Shown here in pieces: positions 57,189 through 64,000 of a stretch of 64,000 nucleotides of DNA. The notes under the pieces are model-generated. The model had not been told where the DNA came from. It was given only the letters and a program-made list of their open reading frames with translations, and did no database searches. The stretch spans positions 248,001 to 312,000 of the forward strand of contig CP115555.1 in assembly GCA_030168575.1 (NCBI GenBank). The letters run 5' to 3'. This stretch comes from Methanomassiliicoccales archaeon LGM-RCC1. Its GTDB lineage: Archaea > Thermoplasmatota > Thermoplasmata > Methanomassiliicoccales > Methanomethylophilaceae. Each line of letters starts with the position of its first letter. Positions within the stretch are counted from its first letter, which is position 1. The position numbers and the translations under genes were made by a program.

Positions 57189-60100
57189 TCAGTTCGCCTC
57201 GTTTTCCTTTACAGCCTCCTCCTCGTATTTAGAGACCTCAGCCAGATCGGGCTGTATTATGATCTTGCTGATGCCTGTAGGTGGCCTGGTTACCCCGATC
57301 AGTTGATCGGCGACCGCTAGCGCGACCTTCCTCAGGGACACCTGAATGAACTGTGCCTTCTGCGAGCTCTCCTTGACCCTGTGGGCCACCATCTCCGAGT
57401 TGACGGAGTCCAGGAACATGTCGACCTCGTCGAGCACGTAGAACGGTGAGGGTTGGTATTCCTGTATGGCGAAGATGAAGGAGAGCGCCGTGAGCGACTT
57501 CTCTCCTCCCGAGAGAGCTTCCAGCCTCAGGAGCTTTCCGTTCCTGGGCTTCGCATTTATGATCAATCCGCCGTTGAACGGGTCCTCCTCGTCCTCCAGC
57601 GCCATGAACGCCTCCCCTCCTCCGGAGAGCTGGGCGTAGATCTTCTTGAAATTCTCGTCGACCGCCGTGTAGGCCTGCATGAAGAGTCCCTTCTTCTTGT
57701 CCTTCAGCGAGTCGGTGAGTGCTGTGAGCTCAGCGATGTTCTTGTTGAGCTGCTGGACCTGCTCGTTCAATGCGTCCAGGCGGCCCTTCTTCTCGTCATA
57801 GTCCTCTATGGCGCGGAGGTTGACGTTACCGAGCGCGTTGATCGTGGCCTCGCAGCTCCTGATGATGCGCTTGATCTCCTCCTCAGAGGGTATGGGCTGG
57901 GCGACCTCGAACGTGATGGCGTCCACCTCTTCCTGGTTCTGCCTTATGATCTCGGCGAGCTCCAGCATCTGGGCCTTGAAGCTCGTGATCGTGGCCTGGG
58001 CGTTCTCTATGGCCATGGCCTTGTCCCTGACCTGCGTGTCCAGTTCGTACCTCTGGTTGGTGAGGTCGTCCTTCTTGTTGCGCAGATCCTCGAGACCGCC
58101 TTCCATCTCCGCCTCTATGGCGCGGAGGGCCTCGAGGTCGACCTTGAGACGCTCCATGATCTCCTTGCTCTCCTCGATGATGCGCAGGTCCTCCTCTATG
58201 TTGGAGTTGACCTTGTCGAGCTGCATCTGCGTGGATTCGTTCTGCTTCTTGAGACCGAGGATCTCGGTATCGGCTCCTCCGATCTGGAGCTTGTAGTCTG
58301 ATATCGTCTGGGTGAGGTTGTAGAGCTCATTGCGGACGTTCTGTATCCTGTTCTGCAGGTCGGCAGGCGCTATCTCCGCGATACGGTTCCTGATCTTCGT
58401 CCTCTCATCCGTGAGGGCTGTCATCTTCTCGGTCAGGCTGTTGAATTCGGCCCTGGCGTCCGCCAGATCCCTGTCCGTGGACTCATACTTCACCCTGGCC
58501 TCCTGCAGGGACTGCTGGGCTTCCTTCTTGGTCTTCTCCAGCTCGGTGATCTTGGCCTTGAGGCCGGCCACCTTCTCCCTCTGCTCCATTCCTGACGAGG
58601 ATGACTTCCTCATCTCGTCATCGGCACCGCGTATCTCGTCACGGATCTTCCTGAGCTCCGCCTTCACGTTCTCCAACGCCTCGGATGCCTTCCTGAGCTT
58701 CTCTCCCAGTTCGGTCAGCTCGTTCTCCGATGCCGCACCGAACTTCATCATCTTCTGCTGGTTGATCGTTCCTCCGACCATGGCTCCGGATGCCTCTATG
58801 AGCTCTCCGGCCTTGGTGACGATCCTGATTCCGCCCATGATCCTGCGGGCGGTGTCCATGTCCTTGACGACCAGCGTGTCGCCCAGGACGTACCAGAATG
58901 CGTTGTAGTACTTCTGGTTGAAATCTATGAGGTCGATTGCGTATCCTTCGGAATCCTTCTCGCTCATGATGGCCTTAGCCCTCGGCTTTCCGCCCATCAT
59001 CTTCGTGAGCGGGAGGAATGTGACCCTTCCGAGCCTCTCCTTCTTGAGGTATGCGATCGCATCTGCGGCCACCTGGTCGTCGTCCACTACGACGGCCTGC
59101 ATCTTTCCGCCTGCGGCCACGGAGAGGGCGACCTCGTAGCCCGCATCCACCTTGGCCAGCTCCTGGATAGTTCCATGGATTCCGGGCATCTCGCCCCTGT
59201 TCCTGAGGGCCAGGATGGCCTCGACGGCCATGCTTCCCTGGTTCATCCTGTCGGATACCTTCTTCTCGGCCTGCAGCGCCCTGTACTCCTCGTCGATCTT
59301 GCGGTAGGCGTTGTTGAGGTCGATCTCCTGCTTCTCCAGCTCGGACTCCTTGCCCCTAAGCTCCAGGATCTTCGCCCCGAAGTCCTCCAGGCTCGGTCCG
59401 GCCGCTGCCTTCTCCTGATCCAAGGACCATTTGGCGTCCTTGATCTCGAAGTCTATGCTCTGAATCTTCTCGTCGAGAGAGGCGTATGCGTTGTGAGCCT
59501 CCTCGGATGCCGCTTCCGCCTTGGCGTACTTGCCCTGCGTGGCCATCAGCACCTCGGAGCACTCGTCCGTTTCCTTCTCTACCTTCTCCAAACGCTGCTG
59601 GAGCTCCTTCTGCTCTCCGCCGGCGTTCGATATGAGGTCGGAGACCTTGCGCTCCTCCTCCTCTGCCTTCGCCTTGGCCTGCTGGGCCTCGGTCAGCTTG
59701 ATCTCCAGTTCGGCCTTCGTCTCCTGAATGGCCTTGGCCTGGATGTTGTTACCTGAAATGGTCTCCTCGAACTGCTGCTTGAAGTTCCTGTTGTCCTCAA
59801 GGTCGGACTCCGTGGTATCGATCTTGTCCTTCTTCGTGGCGTAATCGATCTTGGTGGTCTCGATCTTCTCCTTGAGCTGCCTGTATTCGGGACCTATCTT
59901 GCTCTCGATCTCGTCCTCGACGTCGCGGATCTCCTTGAGCTTCGCATCCCTCTTGGCCTCGGCCTCCGCCTTCTCGGCGGCGAACCTCTGGATGTCCTGA
60001 TTGCGCTTCTCGATCTGCTCCGCCTGGGCATCGTACGATGCCTTGGACATCTGCAGCTTCCTGTGAGAGTGCTGCGCCTTCGCCATGTCAAGGGCATCCT

Positions 60101-60770
60101 TGACCTCGACGTATTTCTGAGCGTTCTCGCGCTCCTTCTCGAGCTTCTTCACGTCATTGGTGAGCTCGGTGACAACGATGTTGATCCTGTCCAGATTCGC
60201 ATTGGCCTCGGTCTTCTCGGCCTCCGCCTTGTCGATGTCCGCATCGAAGCTGGCGATTCCCGATATTCCGTCGAGTATGCCCCTCCTCTGGGTGTTACCC
60301 ATCTGGACGATGTGGGTGACATCTCCCTGCTGGACGAGGTTGTAGCCCTCTGCGCTGATCCTGGCCTTAGTGAGCAGGTTGTCGAATTCGGTGAGGGTGG
60401 ACTTCTGGTCGTTGATGTAGAAGTATGAGCTGTAATCCTGGCCGTTGTCGGACATCTTGATGTAACGGGTCAGCCTGACCTCATCGTCATCCCAAGGCAT
60501 CATGCGGTCGGTGTTGTCGAAGATGAGAGAGACCTTCATGAACGAAGCCTTGTTCTTGCTCTTCCCGCCGTCGAAAATCAGGTCGGTCAGTCTTCCGGCG
60601 CGGACGGCCTTGGGGCTCTTGGGTCCCAGGACGAAGAGGATCGCATCCGTGATATTGGACTTACCGGAACCGTTGGGTCCCGTAACCGCGGTGTAACCCT
60701 CCATCAGCGGAACTACGACTTTTCCGCCGAATGACTTGAAATTCTCCATCTCGACTGTTTTTAGGTGCAA
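57189..60770 (-). CDS. smc: Chromosome segregation ATPase SMC
   Basis: The 1193-residue protein starts at a TTG giving HLKTVEMENFKSFGGKVVVP, the SMC N-terminal pattern. The P-loop is GPNGSGKSNITDAI (about residue 32). Two long coiled coils flank a hinge (about residues 510-670, with GRVTFLPLTKMMGG and GAMVGGTI). The C-terminal head has the signature LSGGEKSLTALSFIFA and Walker B FYVLDEVDMFLD. It works with ScpA and ScpB encoded directly downstream to compact and segregate DNA. Confidence 0.96.
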   Translation of the reverse strand: MHLKTVEMENFKSFGGKVVVPLMEGYTAVTGPNGSGKSNITDAILFVLGPKSPKAVRAGRLTDLIFDGGKSKNKASFMKVSLIFDNTDRMMPWDDDEVRLTRYIKMSDNGQDYSSYFYINDQKSTLTEFDNLLTKARISAEGYNLVQQGDVTHIVQMGNTQRRGILDGISGIASFDADIDKAEAEKTEANANLDRINIVVTELTNDVKKLEKERENAQKYVEVKDALDMAKAQHSHRKLQMSKASYDAQAEQIEKRNQDIQRFAAEKAEAEAKRDAKLKEIRDVEDEIESKIGPEYRQLKEKIETTKIDYATKKDKIDTTESDLEDNRNFKQQFEETISGNNIQAKAIQETKAELEIKLTEAQQAKAKAEEEERKVSDLISNAGGEQKELQQRLEKVEKETDECSEVLMATQGKYAKAEAASEEAHNAYASLDEKIQSIDFEIKDAKWSLDQEKAAAGPSLEDFGAKILELRGKESELEKQEIDLNNAYRKIDEEYRALQAEKKVSDRMNQGSMAVEAILALRNRGEMPGIHGTIQELAKVDAGYEVALSVAAGGKMQAVVVDDDQVAADAIAYLKKERLGRVTFLPLTKMMGGKPRAKAIMSEKDSEGYAIDLIDFNQKYYNAFWYVLGDTLVVKDMDTARRIMGGIRIVTKAGELIEASGAMVGGTINQQKMMKFGAASENELTELGEKLRKASEALENVKAELRKIRDEIRGADDEMRKSSSSGMEQREKVAGLKAKITELEKTKKEAQQSLQEARVKYESTDRDLADARAEFNSLTEKMTALTDERTKIRNRIAEIAPADLQNRIQNVRNELYNLTQTISDYKLQIGGADTEILGLKKQNESTQMQLDKVNSNIEEDLRIIEESKEIMERLKVDLEALRAIEAEMEGGLEDLRNKKDDLTNQRYELDTQVRDKAMAIENAQATITSFKAQMLELAEIIRQNQEEVDAITFEVAQPIPSEEEIKRIIRSCEATINALGNVNLRAIEDYDEKKGRLDALNEQVQQLNKNIAELTALTDSLKDKKKGLFMQAYTAVDENFKKIYAQLSGGGEAFMALEDEEDPFNGGLIINAKPRNGKLLRLEALSGGEKSLTALSFIFAIQEYQPSPFYVLDEVDMFLDSVNSEMVAHRVKESSQKAQFIQVSLRKVALAVADQLIGVTRPPTGISKIIIQPDLAEVSKYEEEAVKENEAN

Positions 60771-60924
60771 CCGATCCCCCCAACTGGAAACAGCCGACTT
60801 ATCAGCCGGCCGATCCTATCGAACGTTTACCGCAGGTTGTGCATCCCTTGCGCCCGCGCTATTCGATTAAATAATAATGCGCACGATGGTATTTAAATAA
60901 CATTATGAAAAGCGGGCGTATGGC

Positions 60925-61695
60925 TCAGTCTAGGAGAGCAGGTATGTCCGCAACCGAATCCAACACCACCGTGGGCTCGATGTCCGAGGACTCGAGATCG
61001 CTCCTCGAAGTCTCTCCGCTGAGGACCAATATGGAAGCGATGCCCGCGAGGTTCCCCATCCTGATGTCGGTGTATAGACGGTCCCCGACCATGACGGTCC
61101 CCTTGGGATCCACTCCCATCTCGCCAGCGGCCATGTCGAGCATGAGACTGCTCGGTTTACCGATGATCACTGCAGTAGTCTGGCACATCTGTTCGAACAT
61201 CCTTATGAAGGGTCCGATGTCTATGTCATAATCAGTTTCCGTAGGGCATACGTCGTCAGGGTGGGTGGCGATGAGTTCCGCCCCCTTCATCAACGCCTTG
61301 TACGCCTTGTTGATCTTCTCGTATGTGATGGTGCGGTCGAACGTGAGGTACACGATGTCGGGATCGTCCTCGACCACATTGACGCCCATCGACCTGACCT
61401 CCTCGGTGACATCCGGCGAGGCGACCACGTAGACCCTCTTGCCGGGACGCTGCGTGGCCACGAAACGTGCCGTTGCGATGTTGGAGGTCAGCACATTGTC
61501 CGAAGTGACGTCGAACCCCATGCGGACCAGCTTGTCGCTGTAATAGGAACGGGAATGGGACGAGTTGTTCGTCAGGAAGACGAAGGGTATCCCCTTGTCC
61601 TTCAGAGCCTTGATGAATTCGGTCGCTCCGGGTATGAGCTCGCTGCCCTTGTAGACCGTTCCGTCCATATCGATCATGAATCCAGTGAATCTCAT
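60925..61695 (-). CDS. HAD-family phosphatase, NagD/4-nitrophenylphosphatase type
   Basis: The 256-residue protein has HAD motif I in GFMIDMDGTVYKGSELIPG, motif II in FVFLTNNSSHSRSYY, a cap domain, motif III lysine in IGKPSSLMLDMAAGEMG and motif IV in VMVGDRLYTDIRMGNLAG. NagD-like HADs dephosphorylate small metabolites such as nucleotides or phosphoglycolate. The ATG at 61695 overlaps the stop of the glycosylase gene by ATGA; the longer upstream frame is noise. Confidence 0.9.
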   Translation of the reverse strand: MRFTGFMIDMDGTVYKGSELIPGATEFIKALKDKGIPFVFLTNNSSHSRSYYSDKLVRMGFDVTSDNVLTSNIATARFVATQRPGKRVYVVASPDVTEEVRSMGVNVVEDDPDIVYLTFDRTITYEKINKAYKALMKGAELIATHPDDVCPTETDYDIDIGPFIRMFEQMCQTTAVIIGKPSSLMLDMAAGEMGVDPKGTVMVGDRLYTDIRMGNLAGIASILVLSGETSRSDLESSDIEPTVVLDSVADIPALLD

Positions 61696-62222
61696 CTCAG
61701 CAGCTCTCCTATCATCTCTATGGTCCTTCTCAGCTCCTCTCTCGAGGTCTTGTTGTAGATGGTAGCGGCAGGGTGGTAGGTCGGTATGAACTTGATGTCC
61801 CTGTCGCGTATCCTTATCGTCGTGGGGACGTTCGCAATCTCGTCCATCTTGCCCTCGTATCCCATGAGGTCGCGGCATGCCGATTTCCCCAGACCGATGA
61901 CCACCTCAGCATCGTAAAGCTCCGATTCCAGGAACGGCCTGCAGGCCGCCATCTCCTCGGATGTCGGGTCCCTGTTCTTGGGGGGCCTGCACTTCACCGT
62001 ATTGGTGATCAGGACGTCCGAACGGCTGAACCCCGCGTCCTTCATCATCCCTTCCAGGATCTTGCCTGAACGGCCGACGAACGGCCTTCCCTCCAGGTCC
62101 TCGTTCTCCCCGGGAGCCTCCCCGACGAAGATTATCCCTGAATCGAAGCTGCCGTCCGGCAGGACGATATTGGTGCGGCCTTCGCACAGTCCGCAGAGGC
62201 TGCAATCGGGTTCGGGCCTCAT
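61692..62222 (-). CDS. Uracil-DNA glycosylase, family 4 (Fe-S)
   Basis: Removes uracil from DNA in base excision repair. The 176-residue protein has CSLCGLCEGRTNIVLPDGS (cluster cysteines), the water-activating motif VGEAPGENEDLEGRPFVGRSGK, TNTVKCRPPKNRDPT with a further cysteine, and the substrate-binding TYHPAA. Length and cysteines match family 4. It is in a run with pyrE and carS, all leftward with short gaps or overlaps. Confidence 0.93.
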   Translation of the reverse strand: MRPEPDCSLCGLCEGRTNIVLPDGSFDSGIIFVGEAPGENEDLEGRPFVGRSGKILEGMMKDAGFSRSDVLITNTVKCRPPKNRDPTSEEMAACRPFLESELYDAEVVIGLGKSACRDLMGYEGKMDEIANVPTTIRIRDRDIKFIPTYHPAATIYNKTSREELRRTIEMIGELLR

Positions 62223-62752
62223 CTCTTTTCCTTCACGATCTCCGAGGCCTTCACCAGGGAATAGAATTTGACGCCGATCTCGGCATAGTTCTGCTCACCG
62301 CCGCTCTCACGGTCGATGACCGACATAGCATTCTCCACCACGGCCCCGTTCTCGCGGAGCGTCTTGATGGCTGCGATGCTTGATCCTGCGGTAGTGACCA
62401 CATCCTCGACCACAAGGACCTTGTCCCCGGGGTTGAGGTCTCCCTCGATGAGCTTTCCTGTTCCGTGGTCCTTCTTCTCCTTGCGAACCATGACGTAGGG
62501 AATGCCGGTTGCCAACGAGAGCGCGGCCGCCAGAGGGACCGATCCGAGAACGACCCCTGCGATCCTGTCCGGACGGAGGTTCTCGTCCTGCATCTTCTCC
62601 GCCATGAGGACGGAGATCATGTAGAGGACCTTCGGGTTGGTACTGGCCTTCTTGATGTCTATGTAGTATTCGCTCTTGGCACCGGATGCCAGCGTGAAGT
62701 CTCCGAACTGGAGTGCTCCACAGTCCTTCAATGCAGTTGTGAGTTCGCTCAT
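62219..62752 (-). CDS. pyrE: Orotate phosphoribosyltransferase
   Basis: Makes orotidine 5'-phosphate in pyrimidine synthesis. The 177-residue protein has FGDFTLASGAKSEYYIDIKK, GVVLGSVPLAAALSLATG, VRKEKKDHGTGKLIEG and the PRPP loop VLVVEDVVTTAGSSI. Its stop overlaps the glycosylase start by ATGA. Confidence 0.95.
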   Translation of the reverse strand: MSELTTALKDCGALQFGDFTLASGAKSEYYIDIKKASTNPKVLYMISVLMAEKMQDENLRPDRIAGVVLGSVPLAAALSLATGIPYVMVRKEKKDHGTGKLIEGDLNPGDKVLVVEDVVTTAGSSIAAIKTLRENGAVVENAMSVIDRESGGEQNYAEIGVKFYSLVKASEIVKEKR

Positions 62753-62756
62753 GTGA

Positions 62757-63338
62757 TCACCACGGCTCCTTCTTGAGTCCCATCTTGAATCCGATAATGT
62801 TCACGATGCGATGGATGAAGAACATTATCAATAATATGAAGATCAGGGCGGCCAGATGCCATCCCTCTATGTAGGTTGCGTAGACCCATCCGGGGAAGAA
62901 GAGTGCGGTCACCAGGAATGCACCGATGACGAAATCGTACTGGTCCAGGACAGGCGCCTTCTGACCCCTCTCCATGCCGAACCTCCTCTTGATGAATGCC
63001 CCGCACAGGTCTCCCAGGACCGCTCCGAAGGCGAGGCAGAACAGGATCCCGACATCGGACCAGAATGAAGGTCCGTATCCTCCGTAGTTCTCCGGATCCC
63101 AGAGGGAACCAATGCCCATCAGGATCAATCCCAAGAGAACTCCAGAAAGGCCTCCTCCGAAGAATCCTCCCCATGATTTGCCGTCACCGAAGATACGCTT
63201 GCCTCTCCAGGATTTTCCGAAATCCATCTTGGTCTTCGACTTCTTCCCGAAGACTACGGCTGCGGAGTTCGGGACCATGGCCGGCAGGAAAAGCCAAAGC
63301 CCGGTCACCATGATTGTCAGAATCTCCAGTATCTCCAT
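62757..63338 (-). CDS. carS: CDP-archaeol synthase
   Basis: Activates the unsaturated archaetidic acid with CTP for polar head-group attachment. The 193-residue membrane protein has about five membrane segments and the family signature order: LPAMVPNSAAVVFG, FGKSWRGKRIFGDGKSWGGFFGG, AVLGDLCGAFIKRRFGMERG and APVLDQYDFVIG. Belongs to the same lipid pathway as the GGGP synthase at 36254. Confidence 0.93.
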   Translation of the reverse strand: MEILEILTIMVTGLWLFLPAMVPNSAAVVFGKKSKTKMDFGKSWRGKRIFGDGKSWGGFFGGGLSGVLLGLILMGIGSLWDPENYGGYGPSFWSDVGILFCLAFGAVLGDLCGAFIKRRFGMERGQKAPVLDQYDFVIGAFLVTALFFPGWVYATYIEGWHLAALIFILLIMFFIHRIVNIIGFKMGLKKEPW

Positions 63339-63430
63339 TCAGGCACCTTGCATCCAGATATGGGATTGCAGTTAATATCATATCGCTCACCATCCGTCAC
63401 GGTTTTCTATTCCCTCACCGATAGGCACAT

Positions 63431-63889
63431 ATGCTCGTATTGGACAGTTCTGCATTCTTCTCGATGGATGCCTTACCCGAAGAGGAACACGTGTGTCCCC
63501 CAGGCGTCATCAGGGAGCTGGAGAAGTACGAGGATCCCCGTCTATCGCTCTGGGGCGACATGGTTAAGGTCTCCGAATGCTCGAAGGAGTCCCTTCAGAA
63601 GGTCGAGGAGGCCGCCAAGAAGACCGGCGACATAGGGAGGCTATCCCCTGTCGACATGACGGTGCTGGCACTGGCTGTCGATGTCAACGGGACCATATGG
63701 TCCGACGACTACTCCATTCAGAATGTGGCAAGGGTGATGGGGCTCGGTTTCAAACCGGTCGGAATGAAGGGTATAGAGAAGGTCGTCAAGTGGAACTACA
63801 AGTGCATAGGCTGCGGCAAATGGTTCAAGGAGAAGTACCCTGAATGCCCTGTCTGCGGTTCTCCGATGAAGGCCTGCAGAAGGAAATGA
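63431..63889 (+). CDS. nob1: Endoribonuclease Nob1
   Basis: Cuts the 3' end of pre-16S rRNA. The 152-residue protein has an N-terminal PIN domain (VLDSSAFFSM with the first acidic residue, CPPGVIRELEKYED, LSPVDMTVLALAVD, IWSDDYSIQNVARVMG) and a C-terminal zinc ribbon (CIGCGKWFKEKYPECPVCGSPM). Its 3' end abuts a convergent gene at 63890. Confidence 0.93.
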   Translation: MLVLDSSAFFSMDALPEEEHVCPPGVIRELEKYEDPRLSLWGDMVKVSECSKESLQKVEEAAKKTGDIGRLSPVDMTVLALAVDVNGTIWSDDYSIQNVARVMGLGFKPVGMKGIEKVVKWNYKCIGCGKWFKEKYPECPVCGSPMKACRRK

Positions 63890-64000
63890 TCACGGGAAGA
63901 TGCGCTTGCATCTGATCAGGTTGCCCATCCTGCGCTTGCCGAGGATCCTCATGCACATCTTGGTAGTGGCATCGGATCTGAAGGCGAAGGTGTCCGCGAG
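63890..64000 (-). CDS. C-terminal end of an unidentified gene running off the window
   Basis: An open minus-strand frame reaches the window edge and ends with RCKRIFP at a TGA adjoining nob1. The 36 visible residues are basic with several cysteines and methionines (ATTKMCMRILGKRRMGNLIR). Too little is present to name it. Confidence 0.5.
   Translation of the reverse strand, partial: LADTFAFRSDATTKMCMRILGKRRMGNLIRCKRIFP

Noticed and set aside
56042-57232. Plus-strand open frame of 396 codons
   Set aside because: It is antisense to scpA and scpB, whose motifs are clear. The encoded sequence is rich in Leu, Asp, Val and His, as expected for an antisense shadow.

Overview
The window looks like the chromosome of a methanogenic archaeon of the order Methanomassiliicoccales, most like the Methanomethylophilus-type gut lineages. 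This is inferred from gene content and style, not from any database search. Archaeal markers include the eL18-uL13-uS9-RpoN operon, aIF5A, RadA, Nop5/56, GGGP synthase, CDP-archaeol synthase and Nob1. TATA boxes lie about 25 bases before starts, and many transcripts look leaderless. SMC-ScpA-ScpB, a folate-type dihydropteroate synthase, HdrD-like protein, LarA and a corrin pathway fit that order. Genes are dense, and many operon partners overlap by ATGA.

Layout. 1-6 kb: a truncated CPA2 antiporter, aspartate-semialdehyde dehydrogenase, a cardiolipin-synthase-like PLD enzyme, a membrane protein and an anchored secreted protein. 6.3-7.9 kb: tRNA-Pro and the ribosomal/RpoN operon. 8-17.2 kb: a divergent corrin-ring cluster, cbiD-G-JET-A leftward and cbiL-F-H-C-K rightward, with cbiL broken by a small frameshifting deletion. 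17.3-22.7 kb: an endonuclease IV-like protein, hxlB, and a leftward run larA, hdrD-like, folP, a ubiquitin-like protein and an inactive-looking JAMM protein. 22.8-27.2 kb: thiL, amrS, a prepilin peptidase and an MscS channel. 27.3-34.1 kb: an Lrp-type regulator and a complete diaminopimelate-aminotransferase lysine operon (dapA, dapB, ask, lysA, dapF, dapL; asd is at 1.6 kb). 34.1-40.5 kb: radA, a tRNA methyltransferase, GGGP synthase, small zinc proteins, an ABC-class ATPase and tRNA-Leu. 40.5-43.5 kb: an unusual operon of an ACT-domain protein, CdhD-like and CdhE-like TIM barrels and a radical-SAM-like protein lacking cluster cysteines. 43.5-52.5 kb: an aldehyde-dehydrogenase homologue without its catalytic cysteine, three tRNAs, rtcA, arfC, an ArsR/V4R-type regulator, the mtnA-aldolase salvage pair, nop5, aIF5A and agmatinase. 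52.5-54.3 kb: a mobile element. 54.2-64 kb: a phosphohexomutase homologue, scpB-scpA-smc, a HAD phosphatase, family-4 uracil-DNA glycosylase, pyrE, carS, nob1 and a partial gene.

The most interesting feature is at 52552-54322. A complete TnpB (RNA-guided nuclease family) gene is the only gene in a 1771-base element bounded by perfect 18-base terminal inverted repeats and a 5-base target duplication (TAGAG). IS200/IS605 and IS607 elements, the usual TnpB carriers, have neither. Removing the element and one TAGAG in silico restores a clean 3' end for the neighbouring phosphohexomutase gene, ending in KKEQEEKEAVTA and overlapping the agmatinase gene by 11 bases. This supports real insertion boundaries and shows that the current 46-residue C-terminus is encoded by the element.

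A second theme is homologues that have lost catalytic residues: a JAMM protein without its histidines next to a ubiquitin-like protein without a C-terminal GG, a phosphohexomutase with all four active-site loops altered, an aldehyde dehydrogenase without its cysteine, and acetyl-CoA-synthase-like TIM barrels without Fe-S or corrinoid domains. These calls rest on motif reading by eye.
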